Positions 25,538-36,518 of a stretch of 41,628 nucleotides of DNA are shown piece by piece. The notes beneath the pieces were generated by a model that saw nothing but the letters and a program-made list of their open reading frames with translations, was not told where the DNA came from and did no database searches. The stretch's first letter is position 1; each line of letters begins with the position of its first letter. The position numbers and the translations under genes are program-made. This DNA is from Deltaproteobacteria bacterium (GTDB lineage: Bacteria > Myxococcota_A > Polyangia > DRWM01 > JAAZOP01), in assembly GCA_016930215.1 (NCBI GenBank), contig JAFGHH010000565.1, positions 1 through 41,628 of the forward strand, read 5' to 3'.

Positions 25538-26029
25538 TCAGGCGCGCGCGGCGAGGTGGCGCCGCAGGAGGGCCTCGTACTTCGGGCGGTCCTTCTCGAC
25601 CTCCTTGAGGACCAGCTTCTCCACCTGGCCGCCCACGAGCGGGATCCTTACCTCGACGTGCCAGGTGCTCGTCAGCCGCGCCCGGTCGCCGGCCGCCTCG
25701 ATGCGGTCCTCGCCCCGGACCTTGACGCGACCGCCGTGCTCCCCCGCGTAGCTCCACGCGCAACGCATCGCTGGGAGGTCCCAGTCGAAGGTCACGGTCG
25801 AGCGCTCCCGCTTGCTCCGGTCGAGACCCGTCAGGCCTCGCCCGTACTCGGTCGCGCGGATCTCCTGGACCAGGCGGGTCGGCGTGCGGGAGACCTCCCG
25901 CAGCTCCGCGTCAATCACCGCCTCGTCCAGCCTGTGCTGCTCGACCACGAACGACTCGTCCGTCATCACCTCGAGCAGCCGCCCCGCGGCGGCGTCGAAG
26001 GCGGCTGTCGTGCTCCACGTCCTGGCCAT
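25538..26029 (-). CDS. DUF2505 (SRPBCC-fold) protein
   Basis: 163 residues with the polyketide-cyclase/START-like helix-grip pattern of DUF2505: a start such as ARTWSTTAAFDAAAGRLLEVMTD, a central beta sheet with WHVEVRIPLVGGQVEKLVLKE, and a C-terminal helix. The fold has a hydrophobic ligand cavity; no enzymatic residue is assigned. A strong GAGGAGG site precedes the ATG. It lies 125 nt upstream of the CrtI-like gene on the same strand, so it may belong to the same unit and bind a lipid intermediate (inference). Confidence 0.8.
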   Translation of the reverse strand: MARTWSTTAAFDAAAGRLLEVMTDESFVVEQHRLDEAVIDAELREVSRTPTRLVQEIRATEYGRGLTGLDRSKRERSTVTFDWDLPAMRCAWSYAGEHGGRVKVRGEDRIEAAGDRARLTSTWHVEVRIPLVGGQVEKLVLKEVEKDRPKYEALLRRHLAARA

Positions 26030-26088
26030 CTCGTCCTCCTCGAGCGTGAAACGTCCGGTCCGCAGGATGGGTCATCTCGGCGCCGTTT

Positions 26089-27105
26089 TCAACGCGCGCC
26101 GCGTCCGCCGGCCGCCCGGCGTCGCGCCGGGACGGCGGCCTTCGCCGGCGCCTGCTCCGCCGTCCGGGCCGTGGTCCGCGCTCCGCCGCCGGCGTGCAGC
26201 CGCGCGCCCGCCAGGATCGCCTTCACCAGCTTGTCGTAGTCGTACCCCGCCCCGGCCGCGATCTTCGGCAAGAGGCTCGTCGGCGTCATCCCCGGCAGCG
26301 AGTTCACCTCGAGCGCGTACTCGTTCTCCCCGTCGGTGACCAGCAGGTCGACCCGCGAGGCGCCCGTGCATCCCAACGCGCGGTTCGCCCGCTCCGCGAG
26401 CGCCAGCACGCCGCGGTAGCGCGTCGGCGACAGTCGCGCCGGGAAGTGGTACTCGCTCTCCCCGGGCGCGTACTTCGACCGGTAGTCGTAGAACTCCCCC
26501 TTCGGCGCGACCTCGATCGCGCCGAGCACGCGCCCGTCGAGCAGCCCGACGCAGACCTCCTTGCCCCGGACGAACCGCTCGACCAGCACCTCGTCGTCGA
26601 ACCGCAGCGCCTCGCGCACCGCTTCGGACAGCTCCGCCGTCTCGTGCACGACCGACACCCCGACGCTCGACCCCTCGCGCCGCGGCTTGACCACCGCCGG
26701 GAAGCCGAACGAGCCGTGCAGCGCGACGCAGCGCGCCGCGTCGGCCGCGCCCAGCGCGTAGTAGGGCGGGGTGGCGATGTTGTGCAGCCGGAAGATCTCC
26801 TTCGACTTCAGCTTGTCCATCGCCAGGGCCGAGGCGAGCACGCCCGAGCCGGTGTAGGGGATCCCGAGCAGCTCCAGCAGCCCCTGGATGCAGCCGTCCT
26901 CGCCGTAGCGGCCGTGCAGCGCCAGGAAGGCCGCGTCGAGCCGCGCGCGGCGGAGCAGCTGGTCGATGTCTGCATCGACCAGGAGCCGCACCACGTCGTG
27001 CCCCAGGCGCTCGAGCGCCTGCGCGCACGCCTCGCCGGTCTCGAGCGACACCTCGCGCTCCGCCGACAGCCCCCCGAACAGTACGCCGACCCGCCTGCGG
27101 CCCAT
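26089..27105 (-). CDS. ddl: D-alanine--D-alanine ligase
   Basis: 338 residues, ATP-grasp enzyme that joins two D-Ala for peptidoglycan. FGGLSAEREVSLETG is the N-terminal signature; VVKPRREGSSVGVSVV binds ATP; LALHGRYGEDGCIQGLLELL and GASRVDLLV then ALEVNSLPGMT carry the substrate and Mg residues. The ATG at 27105 has GGAGGAGG upstream; 52 further open codons upstream are not conserved and coincide with a repeat. The last 40 residues are an Ala/Arg-rich extension absent from typical Ddl. The leader and first codons are duplicated at 36170-36265. Its racemase partner alr is also in this window. Confidence 0.93.
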   Translation of the reverse strand: MGRRRVGVLFGGLSAEREVSLETGEACAQALERLGHDVVRLLVDADIDQLLRRARLDAAFLALHGRYGEDGCIQGLLELLGIPYTGSGVLASALAMDKLKSKEIFRLHNIATPPYYALGAADAARCVALHGSFGFPAVVKPRREGSSVGVSVVHETAELSEAVREALRFDDEVLVERFVRGKEVCVGLLDGRVLGAIEVAPKGEFYDYRSKYAPGESEYHFPARLSPTRYRGVLALAERANRALGCTGASRVDLLVTDGENEYALEVNSLPGMTPTSLLPKIAAGAGYDYDKLVKAILAGARLHAGGGARTTARTAEQAPAKAAVPARRRAAGGRGAR

Positions 27106-27212
27106 CGCCCGTCCTCCTCCCGTCCCCGCCCGCGGCCGCGGATCCCCGCCGGAGAGCCGCCGGACGAATATCCCGCTTCGGCGATCGAGGGGCAAGTTCC
27201 GGCAGGGGAGGG
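27085..27212. repeat. Interspersed repeat copy A, including the ddl start
   Basis: Copy A spans the first codons, ribosome binding site and upstream region of ddl. Its left part (27085-27180) is about 90% identical by eye to 36170-36265. Its right part (27176-27212, GCTTCGGCGATCGAG onwards to GCAGGGGAGGG) matches 41249-41286 near lon. The repeat is thus modular. The remaining bases to 27400 show nothing I can name; the ddl promoter must be in or beyond the repeat. Confidence 0.7.
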
Positions 27213-27400
27213 CCTGCGTCGGGAGGGGCCACCCGGCGAGGACCCATCTGTCGCTGGGCAAGGACGCGCCGAGCCCCCGGCCGGTCCAGCCACCAGCGAT
27301 GGGCGAGGCCGTGTCGAGCGCCGTCCTTGGCGGCCTTCATCACCGGTATGTCCGCCGGGCGGTTTGACGGCCCTCCGGCCGCGAGGTCATCAGGTCGCGG

Positions 27401-30400
27401 CTACGGCGGCGTGAGGATATCGACGGACGCCACGGGGGCCGCCCCGTTCGATCCGCCGACGACGAGGATTCGGCCGTCGGGTAGAGTGGTGGCGGTATGT
27501 CGGCCGCGTGGGGTCGACATCACGCCGGCGGGCAGCCAGGAATCGGTGACGGGGTCGTAGACTTCGGCGGTGTCGTGGGTGGTGGAGCCGTCGGACCCGC
27601 CGATGACGACGGCACGTCCATCCGGCAGCAGGGTGAGGGTGGGGCCGGACCGGCCGACGGACATCGGCGCCACGGTGGTCCATGTGCCCGCGGCGGGGTC
27701 GAAGATCTCGGTTTCGGGCGGGTAGTAGAAGGGACCGCCCGGAGCATCGAGGTAGACACCGCCCGCGACCAGCACGCGGCCATCGGGCAGTCGGACGCCG
27801 CCGAAGTAGGCACGTTTGAACGCCATGGAGCCGGTGGCGGTCCAGGATTCGGCGACGGGGTCGTGGATCTCGGCGGTCCGGCGAACGCCGTGGTCCGACA
27901 TGTTCCCGTAGTCGCCGCCCGCGACGAGGATGCGGCCGTCGGCGAGCGTGACGGCAACGTGTGTACGACGGTCCTGGAGCATCGGCGTGCCGAAGCTCCA
28001 GCTCGCAGCGGTCGGATCGTAGAGTTCGGTGGTGGCCCTGGACCCGACGACGTAGGCTCCACCGATGTAGGTGAACCCGCCCATGACAAACAGCCTGCCG
28101 TCGTGCAGGAAGATGGCTGGGGAGTAGCCTCGGTCTTCGGCCATGGAATCGGTGCCGCTCCATGACCCAGCGAGGGGGTCGTGGAGTTCGGCGGAAGCGA
28201 TGAAGGTCGGATAGGGGCTCGAGCCGCCCGCAATGAGGACGCTCCCGGAGTTCAGCAGTGCAGCGACGTGCATGGCCCTTCCGCGCGTCATGTTTCCGGC
28301 GGGGGTCCAACGATTCGTGGCCGGATCGTAGCGTTCCGCCGAGGTCAGGAAGGTGCCTCCGTCGTATCCGCCCACGACGAGGACGGTGCCGTCGTCGAGC
28401 AGCGTGGCGGTGTGGTCCTGACGGGCGGTCGTCATCGGGTCCGCGGAGGACCAGGTAACGCCGGCGCCCGGCAGCACGATTCTCGCTTCGCCCGACGTCG
28501 CGTCCTTGTAGCTGACGTAGATGCCGGTGGAGTCCATGTAGCACGCTGCGGCGCTGTAGTCGGGGAGGCTGAGCCCCGTGAGGTACGGCGTCTCGCCGCC
28601 CCAGGTTCGACCGCCGTCCGTGCTGCAGTAGGTGTAGACGGTCTGGTTGGTGCCGGCGCTGGCCGCTCCTGTGCAGAGGTAGAGGATGCCGGAGGCGGGG
28701 TCGTGCCAGAGCTCGCCGCTGCCTTGATAGTGCGGCACGGAGGTGGTGACCGACGCCCGCAGGGTGAAGTCGTTGCCGTTGTCGGTCGACTCGTAGAACC
28801 GGAATCCGTACGGCTCGCCGGTGGTGCACGGGAACATGGCCATGTAGACCGACGAGCCGACGACAAGGGCGCTCTGGTGGCAGATCTGCTCGGTCCCGAT
28901 GGACTCGCGAGGGGTGGAGCTCCAACTGGTGAGGCTGGTGCCGATCCGCGTGTAGGGCAAGACGTGGGTGAAGAGCCCGAGGTAGTTCGAGTCGGGCATT
29001 CGGAGAACGACGCCCATCGCCTTGTTTCCCCACAGGTCGCCGCTGTTCGACAGGTTGATCCAGGTTCCGTTGTAGGAGACGCCGTCGTTCGTGCTGTACT
29101 GCAGATGGGAATCGTAGGGGGAATTCGTGCCCTGCCCGCCGGTGACGCCGATCGTGTTTGCGTCGATCGGGAAGATCCGGCCGACGTAGGTGTGGTTGCC
29201 GTAGGCGTTCCCGAGGTTGGTGTCGGTCCAGGTCAACCCGTTGTCGGTCGACCGCGCGACATGGATCTCCCCGACCCAGAACGTGTTGTTGCTGACGGTG
29301 AAGAGGGTCCCGGCGGGGGAGCGATACACGTCCCAGAACCACTCGCGGGCGCCGGTGACCACGCGGGTGACGCCCGGGGTGAACCTGCGGCCGGCCGAGA
29401 CGCAGTCGTCGGTGTCTTCGTCGCACGTCTCGCAGCCGCCGCACGGGGTTCCCGTTCCGACGCAGGCGCCCGCGGCGTTGCAGGCGTCCGACAACGTGCA
29501 GTACAGACCGTCGTCGCAGACCGTCCCCTCGGACTTGTTCGTCCAGGTCGTCCGGCTCGTGCCCGGGGCGCACTCCTGGCAGAAGGCGGCCGGGTCATCC
29601 TCGCCGTCCGCGTGGCAGGAGCCGCCGATCAGGCAGGCGTCGGCGGCGATGGCGCCGGAGGTGCAGGCTCCGGCGGCGTCGCAGGCATCGCCGGAGGTGC
29701 AGGCGAGCCCGTCGTCGCAGGGGGTGCCGGGGCTGATGGTGTTGTCGCAGGCCTGACCGTCGGCGACGGGGGCGCAGGTGTCGGCGGTGCACGGGTCGGA
29801 GTCGGCACACTCGGCGGCGTTGTGGCAGGAGAAGAGGCAGGTCGCCTCGCAGCCGTCGCCGCTGACGGAGTCGGCGTCGTCGCACTCTTCGGAGCCGGCG
29901 TGGACGAAGCCGTCGCCGCAGGATGCGTCCGTGCAGTTGGCCAAGCAGGCATCGGTGTTGTCGGCATTCGCGTCGTCGCACTCCTCGCCGGGATCGAGGA
30001 GGCCGTTGCCGCAGGAGATCAGCGCGCACAGCTCGGAGCGGCAGACGCCCGGGTCGCCGTCCGAGGTCGTGCAGTCCGTTCCGTCGGCTTCCGGCGTCCC
30101 AGCGGTGCAGACGTGGTCCGTGCCGCACGTCTCCGTCCCGTTGCACGGTTCGTCGTCGTCGCAGTCGGCCGTCGCCTCGCAGGTCCAGGTGCAGTCGACC
30201 TCGCAACCGTCGGCCGGGACGTCGTTGCCGTCGTCGCACTGTTCGGTGCCTTCGACCGTGCCGTTGCCGCACTCGGGCCCGGCGTCCTCGCCGTCGGCCT
30301 CCGCGTCGGCATCGTCCGCGTCGGCGTCGGCGCCGTCATCGGTCCCGGCGTCGGCGTCGGAATCCGGCAGGGGCAGGCAGAGCATGCCGCTGTCGTCCCG

Positions 30401-30712
30401 CTGGTAGTGCGGGTCGCAGTCGCAGATCGGGAGGCCGTCCTGGACGCGGCAGTCGCCGGCGTCGTTGCAGTCGACACCGAGGCATGGATTGTCCGGGTTG
30501 TTCGGCACGCAGGTGCGGCCGACGGGGTGGTAGCCGGGCTCGCAGGAGCAGTAGGCAGAGACGCCGTCGGTGATGCAGACGCCCCAGAAGGAGCAGGTGA
30601 CGCCGCGGCACGGGTCGACCGGCGGGGCGGTCTCTTCTTCGCAGCCGAGAGACGCGGCGGCAAGCAGCGACGCGGCGAGGGCTCCGAACCAACATGCCGG
30701 TGACCTGTGCAT
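27401..30712 (-). CDS. Large lipoprotein: EGF-like, DUF4215 Cys-rich repeats, sialidase-like and Kelch domains
   Basis: 1103 residues. Lipobox SLGC (Cys24). Residues about 30-110 hold two EGF-like units; 115-150 is an Asp/Ala-rich linker; 150-330 holds DUF4215 units (CGNGxxExxEQCDDGN type) and other Cys-rich parts; 385-680 reads like a BNR/sialidase beta-propeller (ARSTDNGLTWTDT, STDGGRTWGG); from about 690 there are six or seven Kelch repeats (HTATLLDDGTVLVVGGYDGG). The type is typical of Myxococcota surface proteins; carbohydrate or protein binding is likely, no catalytic residue is assigned. GGAGGAGG precedes the ATG. Transcribed in the same direction as the lipoprotein gene 190 nt upstream. 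Confidence 0.88.
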   Translation of the reverse strand: MHRSPACWFGALAASLLAAASLGCEEETAPPVDPCRGVTCSFWGVCITDGVSAYCSCEPGYHPVGRTCVPNNPDNPCLGVDCNDAGDCRVQDGLPICDCDPHYQRDDSGMLCLPLPDSDADAGTDDGADADADDADAEADGEDAGPECGNGTVEGTEQCDDGNDVPADGCEVDCTWTCEATADCDDDEPCNGTETCGTDHVCTAGTPEADGTDCTTSDGDPGVCRSELCALISCGNGLLDPGEECDDANADNTDACLANCTDASCGDGFVHAGSEECDDADSVSGDGCEATCLFSCHNAAECADSDPCTADTCAPVADGQACDNTISPGTPCDDGLACTSGDACDAAGACTSGAIAADACLIGGSCHADGEDDPAAFCQECAPGTSRTTWTNKSEGTVCDDGLYCTLSDACNAAGACVGTGTPCGGCETCDEDTDDCVSAGRRFTPGVTRVVTGAREWFWDVYRSPAGTLFTVSNNTFWVGEIHVARSTDNGLTWTDTNLGNAYGNHTYVGRIFPIDANTIGVTGGQGTNSPYDSHLQYSTNDGVSYNGTWINLSNSGDLWGNKAMGVVLRMPDSNYLGLFTHVLPYTRIGTSLTSWSSTPRESIGTEQICHQSALVVGSSVYMAMFPCTTGEPYGFRFYESTDNGNDFTLRASVTTSVPHYQGSGELWHDPASGILYLCTGAASAGTNQTVYTYCSTDGGRTWGGETPYLTGLSLPDYSAAACYMDSTGIYVSYKDATSGEARIVLPGAGVTWSSADPMTTARQDHTATLLDDGTVLVVGGYDGGTFLTSAERYDPATNRWTPAGNMTRGRAMHVAALLNSGSVLIAGGSSPYPTFIASAELHDPLAGSWSGTDSMAEDRGYSPAIFLHDGRLFVMGGFTYIGGAYVVGSRATTELYDPTAASWSFGTPMLQDRRTHVAVTLADGRILVAGGDYGNMSDHGVRRTAEIHDPVAESWTATGSMAFKRAYFGGVRLPDGRVLVAGGVYLDAPGGPFYYPPETEIFDPAAGTWTTVAPMSVGRSGPTLTLLPDGRAVVIGGSDGSTTHDTAEVYDPVTDSWLPAGVMSTPRGRHTATTLPDGRILVVGGSNGAAPVASVDILTPP

Positions 30713-30902
30713 TTCGTCCTCCTCCCTGTCGACTCGACTGCCCGGTTGGGCAGGGGGATGCGTAGCAAGGTCCGATCCACCGCTGTGCGAGCTGCCGCTG
30801 CGCGAGGTCGGCACCGGATTCCGGGCAGTTGCGGCGCGACGCGCGGAAATCCCGGCCGGTGTTCGCGGCGGTCCGCGATGCGATGGAACCTGGTGTTACC
30901 TC

Positions 30903-31484
30903 CTAGTCCCCGTCCTGTTCCGTCACGTCCTGCAACTCGGCCTGGGCCTCGCACGGCACGCCGGGGTCCCACAGCGAGTGGTCCCCGAAATAGTCCTCGA
31001 CGAAGGGAAGGTCGTGACATTCGCCGGCGAAGCACTGCATGTCGGGGCCGCAGTCCATGCCGTAGCAGGCGAGGTCGATGGTGACGGCGACTTCGAGTCG
31101 TCCTTCGGTCGGCCAGGTGGTGCGGTTCCGGTAGCGGTACATCTCCTCGCCCTGTCTGGAGACGACGACGAGGAAGGCGGCCCAGGCGTCGTAGACGCCG
31201 TCGGTCTGGAAGGTGATCGACACGGGCAGATCCTCGGGGCGGAGCAGCTCGAAGCGCCGGCGCCAGGCGCCGCAGAGGTTGCCCTCGTCGGTACGGGAGG
31301 CGACGAACCAGACTTCGATTCGATCGGCCTCGGCGGGGATCTGGAGGGCGCCGTCGATCCGGACATGGATGGAGCGTCTGGTCTCGCTGCAGCCGGAGAG
31401 GAGGGCGGCGGCGGCGAGGAGGGGACCGAGGGCGAGGAGCAGGCGTCCGCGGGGAGCGTGCAGGGGTCGGCGCGGGCGGTTCAT
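30903..31484 (-). CDS. Lipoprotein of unknown function
   Basis: 193 residues with signal peptide and lipobox LSGC (Cys32). The mature part is a probable beta-sandwich (SIHVRIDGALQIPAEADRIEVWFVASR) with four Cys in the C-terminal third (CYGMDCGPDMQCFAGEC). I do not recognise a named family. The ATG overlaps the stop of the TPR/PEGA gene by 4 nt, so these two and the kinase form one translationally coupled unit, probably exporting a surface component whose role is unknown. Confidence 0.75.
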   Translation of the reverse strand: MNRPRRPLHAPRGRLLLALGPLLAAAALLSGCSETRRSIHVRIDGALQIPAEADRIEVWFVASRTDEGNLCGAWRRRFELLRPEDLPVSITFQTDGVYDAWAAFLVVVSRQGEEMYRYRNRTTWPTEGRLEVAVTIDLACYGMDCGPDMQCFAGECHDLPFVEDYFGDHSLWDPGVPCEAQAELQDVTEQDGD

Positions 31485-32445
31485 CGGATCCTCACCACCA
31501 GCCCATCGTCGGGCTGGTCTCCGGGCCAGAGGAGGATGCCGGTGGTGACGGCGGCCCCGACGACGAGGGCGCCGGCGATCACCCACGGCCACGGCCCGTC
31601 CCAGAACCCCGCGGGCTCCTCGGGGGGGGGAGGAGGTGGTGGTGCCACGGGCGCCAGGTCCATGGCCGCGACGACCTCGCCGGACTCCGGCACGGTCACC
31701 TCGCGGGTCTCGCCGATGTATCCGGGGGCCTCCAGCCGCACCTGGTGCGTCCCGGGCTCGACCTCCCGGACCAGGGGCACGGCTTCGGGCGGTGCGCCGT
31801 CGAGCGAGACCGTTGCTCCGACCGTCCGGGATTCGACGCGCAGGACGGACGGAGGCGCGACGATCGGGGTGAGGCGCAGGACGACGGCGGGGTTCGCCCG
31901 TTCGGCCAGGTGCCGTGACACGCGTGACGGCTCGTAGCCCTCGAGGCGTGCCTCGAACACGTGCGGTCCGGCTTCCAGCATCAGCGGCTCGGGCAGGGGC
32001 GACGGCCCCAACTCGCGACCGTCGACGAAGAGGGCCGCGCCCGGGACATCCACGGTCAGCTCGACGCGCGCGAGAATCGCCTCCAGGTCGGCGATCCGCT
32101 GTCGAGCCTCCGCCAGGGTCGCCTCGGAGACGACGTCTGCGTACCGGCGGACGAGTTCCGACCAGGACAGGTACGCCTCGGTGAACCGGGCGGACTGGTC
32201 CTGGTAGACGGCGAGGTTCTTGAGCGTGCCCGGCTGCGGGCAGAGCTCGTGGCTGCGGGAGAAAGCCAAGACGGCGGCGGCGTAGTCTCCGGCCGCCGCG
32301 GCCTGGACGCCGCGTTCGAACAGGCGCCGGGCCTCGGCCTGCTGTTCCGGGGTCTGCGCGGCAGCGGAGGCGGCAACGGAGAGTACCAGGGCGGCGGCGA
32401 CGGAGAGTGCCGGGGCGGCGGCGCCGGAGGCGAGCGGCCGGCTGG

Positions 32446-32449
<4 letters not shown>
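31481..32449 (-). CDS. Exported TPR/PEGA-domain protein with C-terminal membrane anchor
   Basis: 322 residues. Signal peptide ending near AAAQ; a TPR-like helical part (about 35-120, ARRLFERGVQAAAAGDYAAAVLAF); PEGA-like beta repeats from about 128 (VDVPGAALFVDGRELG, ATVSLDGAPPEAVPLVREVEPGTHQVRLEAPGY); a run of seven prolines; and a transmembrane segment near 285-308 followed by a short polar tail. Such proteins are common next to Myxococcota Ser/Thr kinases. Overlaps both neighbours by 4 nt. Probably periplasmic and envelope-associated; no enzymatic function. Confidence 0.85.
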
Positions 32450-34113
<1,664 letters not shown>

Positions 34114-34496
34114 GGCGGGGTACGCCGAGGCGGACGGCAACGTCGTTCGTCTCGAGACGCTGCGCAAGGAGCGCGGGATTCGCTGCAGCCGGCGCTGGCT
34201 CGCGGTGTTCCTGGAGAGGTGGGGCGTTCGTCCGGTCCGCCGCCGCGATTGAAGGTGGTCGTTCAGGCGAGTCGGAGGAGGACGAGGTGTTCCCGGCGGT
34301 CGTCGGGTCCGCAGGCGCGACGGGTTTCCTCGTCGAAGACGGGTCCGACGCGGGGCGCGTCGAGCCAGGCCCGGACGGGTCCGGGAGTGCCATGGTTGCG
34401 GCGTGTACGGGGTTTCGGGAACCACAGGACCGAGAGTCGGCGAGGCACGGGCGCGCGTTGCTTGCAAATTGGTCGTCAGCCGACCAATATGTGGCC
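34114..34496. other. Junction region between truncated kinase and ATPase, with coding-like scraps
   Basis: On the plus strand 34109-34252 reads as AEADGNVVRLETLRKERGI and so on to PVRRRD and a stop, resembling a winged-helix or transposase-like C-terminus without a start. On the minus strand 34263-34448 ends in HLVLLRLA with coding-like third positions. Neither has a convincing start or a family I recognise. They look like broken ends of two different genes brought together at the breakpoint. The ATPase promoter lies at the right end. Confidence 0.35.
34462..34490 (+). promoter_or_regulatory. Promoter and overlapping palindrome of the second AAA+/DUF4143 gene
   Basis: TTGCAA (34462-34467) and CAATAT (34485-34490) are 17 nt apart, weak matches to -35 and -10. 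Between and over them lies a perfect 7-bp inverted repeat, TTGGTCG-TCAGC-CGACCAA (34469-34487), well placed for an operator. Transcription would begin about 34497, on the ATG, so a leaderless message is again predicted, as for the gene at 1856. Confidence 0.5.
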
Positions 34497-35756
34497 ATGG
34501 GCAAACTGCTACCACGACACATGTTGCGGCTCGTCCGGGAGGCGCTCGACGCCTTCCCTGCGGTCGTGCTCACCGGTGCGCGGCAGGTCGGCAAGTCCAC
34601 GCTGGCGCAACAGCTCGTCCGCGAGCGCGGCGGCTCGTACCTGACGCTCGACGACATCGCCGTGCGCTCGCAGGCGCTCGCCGATCCGCAGGGCCTCGTC
34701 GACGGCCAGCGTGGTTTCGTCGCCCTCGACGAGGTGCAGCTCGCGCCGGATCTGCTGCGGGCGATCAAGCTGGCGGTGGACCGCGACCGTGCGCCGGGCC
34801 GATTCCTGCTCACGGGCTCGGCCAACCTTCTGGGGATGCGGACGGTCGGTGAGACGCTCGCCGGCCGCGCGGCGTGGCTCGAGCTGCCGCCGCTCGTCTG
34901 GTCGGAGATCGCCGGCCGGCCGTGTCCGCAGGTCATCGACCGGGCCTTTGCCGCCCGCGACGCCGGAGCCTTCCTCGCCGGCCTGGCTGCGGGGAAGCCG
35001 CACCTCGTCGCGCAGGCCCAGCAACGGGCCGTGGCGGGTGGGATGCCGGCGACGCTCGGGCTGACCGCGGCACAGCGTCGGACCTGGTACGACGGCTACC
35101 GGCGGACCTTCCTGGAGCGCGACCTGCGGCAACTCGGCCAGATCGAGAATCTCCCCGAGTTCGTGCGGCTGCTCAGCCTGGCCGCGCTTCGTTCCGCCGG
35201 GCTGCTCAACAAGAGCGCGCTGGCTGCGGAGGCGGGGCTGACGCATCCCACGCTGCGCCGCTACTTCAACCTGCTGGAAGTCGCACAGCAGTTCTACGAG
35301 CTGCCGCCGTTCCATGCGAACCTGGGGAAGCGCCTAGTCAAGACAGCCAAGCTCTACGCGAGCGACCCTGGCCTGGCGGCGTACCTGACCGGCGTCGAAA
35401 GCTGGGCCGATGCGGTTTCGTCGGGCCGGGAAGGAGCGCTGTTCGAAACGTGGGTCGTCGGCGAACTGCGCGCGCTGGACCGTTGCTCCTCGCGCCCTTC
35501 GAGCCTCTGCTTCTGGCGTACCAGCGTCGGACGGGAGGTGGATCTGATTCTCGAGCGCGGCCGGGACGTCGTGGCCGTGGAGATCAAGGCCTCGGGCACC
35601 GTCACCGCCGCGGACACGGCAGCGTTGCGCGAGCTGCGGGACGGCCTCGGCGACCGCTTCCGCCTCGGCATCGTCGCCTGCCTCGCACGGAACCCAACGC
35701 TGCTCGACCGGAAGCTATGCGTTGCTCCGCTCCCCTCGCTGCTCGGGATCGATTGA
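34497..35756 (+). CDS. AAA+ ATPase with DUF4143 domain (COG1373 family), second copy
   Basis: 419 residues from the ATG at 34497 (a GTG two codons upstream is possible; the longer open frame from 34287 lacks homology). Walker A LTGARQVGKSTL; Walker B FVALDEVQLAPDLL; LTGSANLLGM; C-terminal GREVDLILERGRDVVAVEIKASG, a PD-(D/E)XK-like pattern. Only distantly similar to the paralogue at 1856, so not a local duplication. It lies at the breakpoint that removed the kinase N-lobe, and is transcribed away from it. Own promoter and palindrome. Role of the family unsettled. Confidence 0.9.
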   Translation: MGKLLPRHMLRLVREALDAFPAVVLTGARQVGKSTLAQQLVRERGGSYLTLDDIAVRSQALADPQGLVDGQRGFVALDEVQLAPDLLRAIKLAVDRDRAPGRFLLTGSANLLGMRTVGETLAGRAAWLELPPLVWSEIAGRPCPQVIDRAFAARDAGAFLAGLAAGKPHLVAQAQQRAVAGGMPATLGLTAAQRRTWYDGYRRTFLERDLRQLGQIENLPEFVRLLSLAALRSAGLLNKSALAAEAGLTHPTLRRYFNLLEVAQQFYELPPFHANLGKRLVKTAKLYASDPGLAAYLTGVESWADAVSSGREGALFETWVVGELRALDRCSSRPSSLCFWRTSVGREVDLILERGRDVVAVEIKASGTVTAADTAALRELRDGLGDRFRLGIVACLARNPTLLDRKLCVAPLPSLLGID

Positions 35757-36518
35757 GTCGCAACCATCGCTGAGGACCCTCGAGCATCCCGTGTCTGCCA
35801 GTAACTCCGTCCGCCACGGGATCGTAGGGCTTCCCGCCGGCCGCCACGGTAGGCAAGCTGCCCATGTTCTCCCTCCCGCGCCGTGCAGCCCGCGCGTTCT
35901 GGGCGGGCAGGACATCCGATGGCATTGGGAGCTGGAAGCCCGGGGAATCGATGACGGGAGGCGCCGGTCGAGGGCGGATTCCGGACAGGGTCAGCCCGTA
36001 GAACGCGCCGGGGGCGACGCCGAACGACAGGCCGAGGACTGGAGCGTGGTCCCGGGCCTCGTCACCGAAGCTTCCGGACGGGAAGCGGGACCGGCGCCCG
36101 AAGCATGCCGTCTTGACCGGCGCGGCGTTCGCGTCGTTGCCGAACGAAGCACAACCAGGAGCAGCCGCGCCCGACCCGCTTGCGGCGCATCGCCGGTCCT
36201 CCACGCGTCCCCGCCCGCGGCCGCGGAACTCCGTCGGAGCGCCGCCGGACGAATACCCCGCTTCGACGCGGGCGTTGCGGACCGCGGCCGCGGCGGAGTC
36301 GGGTTCTCCCGGGCCCGCATGCCCGGACAGCTCGATCCGCTCGAGGTGCGAGCCCTCGCGCAAAATGATGCGGAGCATCGTCGGCGGAGGGTGCCCGCAT
36401 GCGGCGGCAGGATCCACGGTCACGAGGTGGACCGGGAATGGGCGAGGCACAGGTCCCGAGGGGCGTGGCGCGAGCCGCGACCAGCGGCCCGTTCTCCGGG
36501 GCCGCGGCTTCGCCTATC
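35757..36518. other. 762-nt gene-poor region with repeat copy B and a possible prp scrap
   Basis: No intact gene. It contains repeat copy B (36170-36265). On the minus strand from an ATG at 36378 the frame reads LRIILREGSHLERIELSGHAG and so on, resembling the N-terminus of the ribosomal-processing protease Prp, but the segment that should carry the catalytic Cys is replaced by Ala residues, and the frame then runs into the repeat. I regard that as a remnant at best. Nothing else recognised. Confidence 0.4.
36170..36265. repeat. Interspersed repeat copy B (copy of the ddl leader)
   Basis: About 90% identical by eye to 27085-27180, in the same orientation. It contains the equivalents of the ddl ATG (minus strand, 36189-36187) with the first codons MRRKRVG against MGRRRVG of ddl, and the upstream GC-rich leader. 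Similarity ends after the seventh codon. No downstream Ddl sequence follows. Confidence 0.7.

Noticed and set aside
34287-34496. N-terminal extension of the second AAA+ ATPase
   Set aside because: No family similarity before the ATG at 34497, and the promoter and palindrome fall inside it.
36270-36378. Functional Prp protease gene
   Set aside because: Only the N-terminal strand and GHAG resemble Prp; the Cys segment is missing and the frame enters a repeat.
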